Part shown: positions 59,022-64,000 of the stretch, one piece after another
Layout: every line of letters starts with the position of its first letter
How positions within the stretch are numbered: the stretch's first letter is position 1
Source of the DNA: Clitopilus passeckerianus
Lineage: Eukaryota > Basidiomycota > Agaricomycetes > Agaricales > Entolomataceae
DNA: 64,000 bases
Assembly (NCBI GenBank): GCA_944990035.1
Contig: CALYLX010000111.1
Span: forward strand, 1,178,001-1,242,000
Direction of reading: 5' to 3'
Translations under genes and position numbers: made by a program
Notes under the pieces: generated by a model
What the model saw: only the letters and a program-made list of their open reading frames with translations
What the model was told of the DNA's origin: nothing
The model's database searches: none

Positions 59022-59222
59022 TTATAATTGGTTCGACATCTTCTCTCGAGCCTTGTTCCAAGGAGCGCTTGCAGCAAGATTTGTTTCTGCTGGTGATGGC
59101 AGCTGTTCAGCCGTGAGGTTTTTCTTGCCAGAAGAGAATGCCTTTTGCTTCATTTGTGAAGATGTTCTCGTCGTGGGTTTATCCACTGCTCCAGCTGTTT
59201 GCTTGCTTGGTATGCAGCCCAT
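59022..59222 (-). CDS. small protein with N-terminal MGC lipidation signature
   Basis: 66 residues: MGCIPSKQTAGAVDKP... ending APWNKAREKMSNQL. Gly2, Cys3 and Ser6 (MGCxxS) fit N-myristoylation plus palmitoylation. The rest is polar and low complexity. It could be a membrane-anchored small regulator. No family recognised, and it may be part of a larger spliced gene. Confidence 0.4.
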   Translation of the reverse strand: MGCIPSKQTAGAVDKPTTRTSSQMKQKAFSSGKKNLTAEQLPSPAETNLAASAPWNKAREKMSNQL

Positions 59223-59625
59223 TATTTTGGAAGCAGGAAAATTTCACAAAACAGGAAGCGGATGAGGGGTCGCAAGTGAGCGAAGCTCAAGATATATGGC
59301 GCTTGGGCAGGGGGCAGATGGATCCATCTGTGTTCCACCAAGGAAAGGGTTTTATACCAAGGTTCCTGACAGCAGTGGGGATATTGGTAACACCGTCGAA
59401 GCGGATGTCGCGATGCAATTTGATGAAGATGACCGTGGTGTACAGAATATGATTGGCCCTGCGTACAAGAAGACAGATAGCCACACAGAATACAATTGCA
59501 CGACGACGAACGAGAGTCTAGACCGCGCAGTGGCTGTTGCGTATAAGGGCCTAACTGATCACGTGAGCATCAGACGTGTTAGAGCACTCAGAACTGGCGT
59601 GGCGCTGCAGTCGCCAGTTTCTGCG
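59223..59625. other. divergent promoter before SLY1
   Basis: A + strand ORF ending at 59646 overlaps the SLY1 start region and is treated as non-coding. Confidence 0.45.
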
Positions 59626-62046
59626 ATGGCGAGCGTAATAAGGTGAGTATTGCTCAAGTTATAGTCGGCCACGACTAAGCTTTGTCCAGACGTCGACGTC
59701 GTCAACAACGCTGCAAAGTTCTCAGACAGATGCCATTCTGACACTGCTAAACTTGAATAATCCGCCAGAGCCATCATCAGGTGCTCTTGGTACACCCAGC
59801 AAGTCGGGAGCTGGTTTCAAGACGCCACAACCGACAAGCCCACCCGTGTGGAAAATTCTAGTGCTGGATCAGCAGACAAAAGATGTTCTAGCAACCGTGC
59901 TGCGCGTGCAGGATTTACGAGATGTCGGTGTGACCTTGCATGTGTACGCAGCTCATTATGGAGTAATCGACGTAGGAGACTGACGACGGTTGAACAGCCA
60001 ATTGCATTCTCTCCGGCCTCCACTGCCTGATGTACCAGCAGTGTACTTTGTTTCTCCTACTCTAGCCAACATCAAAAGGATAGCAGAAGATCTTCGCAAA
60101 AACCTCTATGAATCCTTCCACCTGAACTTCGTTGAGCCGCTGTCCCGCTCGTTATTGGAAGAGCTGGCTTCCTCCGTTGCTCAGGATGGTACGGGAGAGT
60201 TAGTGGAACAGGTATTTGTTGTTCGAACCAGTTAATACACGAAGGCTAACTCCCATGGTTCAGGTCCTTGATCAGTACCTCTCATTCATTGCGCCGTCTC
60301 CAGCCTTGTTCTCCCTCCTGCCACCACCACCCTCTGCTTCAGCCCCCTCTCCATCTGAGCCACAACAAGCAACTACTATTCCTCAATCCACATATACCAT
60401 CCTCAACTCACCCTCCTCTACCGACCAGCAGATCGAGGAAGAGATTGAACGCGTAGCTAACGGCTTATTTAGCGCTGTCGTGACAATGGGCCAGGTTCCG
60501 TATATTAGGGCACCAAGAGGGAATGCAGCTGAAATGGTTGCAAAGAAGTTGGAGACTAAGATAAGGGATGCTATCCTCATGGCTTCGAGGTCAACCAATC
60601 CCTCGACTTCACTATTTGCGCAGGATTCCACAGGGCTTTCCACTCTTTCGCGACCATGTAAGATTTGATATTCTCTCTGACCGACAGTAAACTAACATAC
60701 CTCCTTTAGTGCTTCTCGTCCTCGATCGCAATGTTGACCTCGTCTCCGTCCTCTCTCACGGATGGACATATCAAGCCCTGGTCTCCGATTGTCTAGAGTT
60801 TAAATTGAATCGCGTCGCTGTTACGTCAAAAGAACAGCCCAAGAAGAGCTACGACCTCGATTCGAAGGATTTCTTCTGGGCTCGAAACGCAGCCAATCCC
60901 TTCCCTCAAGTAGCGGAGGACATAGATACAGAGCTGAACAAGTACAAGTCAGATGCTGCTGAAATCACAAGGAGTACTGGCGTTAGCAACGTCAACGATA
61001 TATCGCAGCTGTATGTTCCATGCTTCGATATCCTGTCTCGTGAACTTACTGACGATTATCTGCTAGGGATCTTTCCACCAACGCTGCACATCTCAAGACT
61101 GCCATAACACAACTGCCAGAACTTACAGCACGGAAGGCTACAATTGACACCCATATGAACATCGCCAGCGCTCTGCTCGAATATATCAAGCAACGGGGTC
61201 TGGATGAGCTGTTCAGTACCGAAGAAGCCATTAACAAACAAAATGTCAATTCCATCCTGGAAATGCTCCGCGCCCCTCGCCCCGATGGCGAATTCACCCC
61301 GACCGACAAATTACGACTTGTCCTCGTCTTCTACCTCTCTTCTCCCGATAACGCAATAACGAAAGAAGACATCGCAGAGCTTGAAAAGGAGCTCAAAGAA
61401 GCTGGAGCCGATGTCACTGCTTTTGATTACGTTCGCCGGACGAGAGAGATCTCGAGGATGACCATGTCGGCGAGTACGACGGGAACTGGTACCGCGACCC
61501 CCAACCTTGGAGCTGGACAGGGCGGAGAGTTGTTCAAAGGTTTCAGTGCCTTCGGAAACAGGGTAAGATTTTCTTGCGGGTTATTGAACGTTTGCACGAT
61601 TGATGTCAACCCTCATTCTATAGCTCACAGACAGGTTCAAAGAGGGTGCCTTAGAGAACCTGATATCAGGAGTGAAGAACTTCCTCCCGACAAACAAGCT
61701 CCTCCCCGTAACTCGACTCGTTGAAGCTCTCATGGACTCTTCTGCAGCCTCGAACCAGTCATTGATGGAGACTGACGAGTTCATTTTCTTTGACCCACGG
61801 GCTCCCAAGCACGTCAATACCGGATTACCAGGAGGTGCAAGTGGCAGCGGTATGACAAAGCCGAGACGAATGGCCTTCGGCGAGAGCATAGTGTTCGTGG
61901 TTGGTGGTGCTGGTTATGTGGAATACGGCAATCTTGAGGAGTGGGCTAGCAAGGCTGGGAAAAAGGTGACCTACGGCGGAACGGACATTCTAAATCCAGG
62001 GACATTCGTCGAGACCTTGGCAAGCCTAGGAAAGGCCACCGCATAA
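59626..62046 (+). CDS. SLY1: SLY1, Sec1/Munc18-family protein of ER-Golgi fusion
   Basis: Seven exons: 59626-59634 (9 nt), 59690-59943, 59998-60211, 60264-60657, 60710-61010, 61067-61562 and 61624-62046, giving 696 residues. The first donor GTAATA at 59635 is the only one that puts ATG in frame with [12 protein letters not shown]. Conserved blocks are [105 protein letters not shown] and a C-terminal GGTDILNP. It binds syntaxin Sed5/Ufe1 and promotes SNARE assembly. Confidence 0.93.
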
Positions 62047-62215
62047 TAGAAGAATACCTGCCCACTTTATGCCTAATTTACTGTCATCAGTTGCAATTTT
62101 GATGCAATTATAAATGTGGATTTGATTCTGTGTTATTATTATGGCTACATGGTGGATGATACAAATATGGGTGTGAATGCGTGAGGTACATTTAGTGAGA
62201 GTTGAGTGTCTCCAT

Positions 62216-63524
62216 TTACTTCTTGCGCTGGTTCATAACAAGGATCTGGACGAGACGGATGCTATCGAAGGAGAAAGTAAACATCAGGACTTCTTAAGAA
62301 AAGATAAAAGCTTACAAGATGTTGATCATGTCCAGTTGCAAGCTTACAGACTCAACCATTGGATCTGCCTTCTTTTGCCCTGATTCAATCAACCGAGCAT
62401 GGGCCAGAATCTTCTGTGTGCTGAAAGCAAGAATGAGTAACCTGAAATTACAGAAAGACAGATGGAGGACTTACTCGTAGAGGACAAAGCCACCAAATAC
62501 TGCCAGACCGCCGTACAGTGAGATGGCCTCAGAGATTGCTAACCCCCTCATACCCAAGGGGAGGGCCATCGGAGCTAGAGAGCTGAGAGCGACAACAGTA
62601 ACACCTGCCAGAAGCGGTCCACCCAAGTTTAAGAATTTATCGTTCCTAAATTATGAATCAGCACGAATTATAATTTCCCATGAGTGTGAATCACTTACTT
62701 GGCAGTCGCTCCAACGTAAGAAAGAGAACCAACCACGCCAACAGTGTAGAGGGCGGCTCGGGAAAGAATAGCAGGGCTGAAGAAGAACAAAGGACTCAAG
62801 GTTGCAGCTTGACAAGCATTAAAGCCCTATACGTATTATTAGAGCAAGTTAGGTGGAAATATAATGGACACTCACCAGCCAAAATATATGCTTCATGGTG
62901 GTATTCTCAGGTGGAGTGTAGAAAACACCCATCATGGTCCCGATGCTACCGGCAAGACTAACACCCAAAACAACCCCTGGCAAACAAATCAGTCGCTGAA
63001 TACCAACCAACAGGTTAATTCAACTTACAAGGGTTAGCTGACATGATTCTGACCGCTGCTCCAGACTTGAAGAGAGACCGTGCCGCCAAGGCTGTCAGGA
63101 CAAGGCCACCTCCAGTATATCTGAAAGCACTATGCAGGTACTCTCTTTCGGTGTGAGATAGTGCATCCCTTGTCTCGCGATTGAGGGCGCCGTCGACTAC
63201 AACGACTGCTCCAGCGACTCCGGCCTACGTTTGTCCTATAAGGAATGTCAAAGGTGTCAAAGCAAGCTGGGTACTTACTGCTGTCAATGCCATTCTCTGC
63301 CATGAAATTCCTTGCTGCTGGGTAGCTGCGGGGGATTGATCTGTCATAAAGGTTCTAAAGCCAGAGCCGGATCCATTTCTCCAAGACTTGAAAGGAAGTT
63401 GCTTTGATACGAAGGAGTTTGGCCGCCAGGTTGAAAGATTCCGTGTTGCAAAGGCCTGCTGCCTTGCTGGCGTGTATATAGGTACCTTGAAGATCGAGCG
63501 TATGCTTGGACGCAACAGACTCAT
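62216..63524 (-). CDS. mitochondrial BI-1/LFG-type membrane protein (GHITM-like)
   Basis: Start MSLLRPSIRSIFKVPIYTP at 63524, with an Arg/Ser-rich mitochondrial presequence. After splicing it holds AGVAGAVVVVDGALNRETRDALSHTEREYLH, then hydrophobic segments (TGGGLVLTALAARSLF, VVLGVSLAGSIGTMMGVFY, FFFSPAILSRAALYTVGVVGSL, GLAVFGGFVLYDTQKILAHARL). The C-terminus is DMINIFIRLVQILVMNQRKK. The order and the FVLYDTQKI motif are those of GHITM/MICS1-type Bax-inhibitor relatives in the inner membrane. Six introns, all GT-AG. TTATATAT at about 63570 is a plausible TATA box. Confidence 0.85.
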
Positions 63525-63684
63525 GGTGGTAAACGCGAAACTTTGGAAGACGTTGACGCTTAGTCCGGATTATATATGCTCGAGCTTGATGCCGGCTGGT
63601 GAACGTCATCCGGAATATCACAGTCAGTTGTTGACACATATTATGAAGGAAAGGTAATACAAAACAGGTATAAGCATATCGTAA

Positions 63685-64000
63685 TTACGGTTTACCATAA
63701 TTTAGGTCAGAGATCTTCGTAATATCAATTACCACAACATCCCTACACTCCAGAGCAAGAACCATGCGATTCAGGTCGCCCTGAATATACCAGTCTATCT
63801 CAAAGACACCTTGCCGAACGGGGTCAGAAAACCATGACCATTTCTTTTCCCGTGTCTGTAGATGATTGAGTCAGCCAATCACCAGAATCTTCCAGAGATT
63901 TCGTGAACTCACTGCTACACTGTAGACATAGAGCCAACCATCACCACCACCCGTTGCGACCCAACGACCATCCGGGCTAAAGGCGAGGGCATACACCGGT
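63685..64000 (-). CDS. WD40-repeat protein, 3' end only (WRAP73/WDR8-like)
   Basis: The frame enters from the right edge and reads TGVYALAFSPDGRWVATGGGDGWLYVYSVA, a WD repeat. After an intron at 63912-63856 it continues TREKKWSWFSDPVRQGVFEIDW...NRMVLALECRDVVVIDITKI, ending at the TAA at 63685-63687. The tail resembles the end of WRAP73/WDR8, a spindle-pole protein. That assignment is tentative because most of the gene is outside. Confidence 0.6.

Noticed and set aside
59635..59689. SLY1 first intron with GTGAGT donor at 59643
   Set aside because: It puts the start codon out of frame with [16 protein letters not shown] at 59635 keeps frame.

Overview
The window is nuclear DNA from a filamentous basidiomycete, most likely an Agaricomycete. 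The evidence is dense interrupted genes with many 50-60 nt introns, tightly packed on both strands, and a fungal gene set: SHO1 osmosensor, GWT1, LRR-type F-box proteins, an I66-type protease inhibitor and an M35 metallopeptidase relative. All exon models below were read by eye. Most were checked by frame continuity, splice dinucleotides and total length divisible by three.

Layout. 1-6.5 kb: 3' part of an F-box/LRR-like gene, a four-exon protease inhibitor (-), mitochondrial calcium uniporter MCU (+) and GWT1 (+). 7-20.9 kb (+): SH3-RasGEF, IST1, a SAM methyltransferase abutting a SKI2 RNA helicase, and a homeodomain-like regulator. 21-29.4 kb (-): a serine-rich protein with a duplicated motif, a gene-poor 2.3 kb stretch, a protein with an RRM-like fold, and elongation factor 2. 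29.9-34.1 kb: a GNAT acetyltransferase, a candidate 1.5 kb non-autonomous Helitron, and SHO1. 34.5-40 kb: RNF10-type RING ligase and WBP11 splicing factor in divergent orientation, then an F-box protein. 40-48.8 kb: PhzF-like enzyme, degenerate kinase, FAD monooxygenase (10 exons, -), FHIT hydrolase, F-box protein and a catalytically dead M35 homologue. 49-64 kb: acid sphingomyelinase-like phosphodiesterase (-), CSC1-type channel (-), a small MGC-start protein, SLY1 (+), a mitochondrial GHITM/BI-1-like protein (-), and the 3' end of a WD40 gene (-).

Most genes are housekeeping functions (translation, RNA decay, splicing, ER-Golgi fusion, MVB sorting, GPI anchoring, osmosensing, Ca handling). 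I see no metabolic cluster. The most notable signals are the Helitron-like element with complete terminal hallmarks; an M35 peptidase homologue that has lost its zinc-binding residues; three GC-AG introns with micro-exons; several stopless 3n introns; and at least four conserved genes whose frame breaks by one base at short homopolymers, which looks like an assembly problem.
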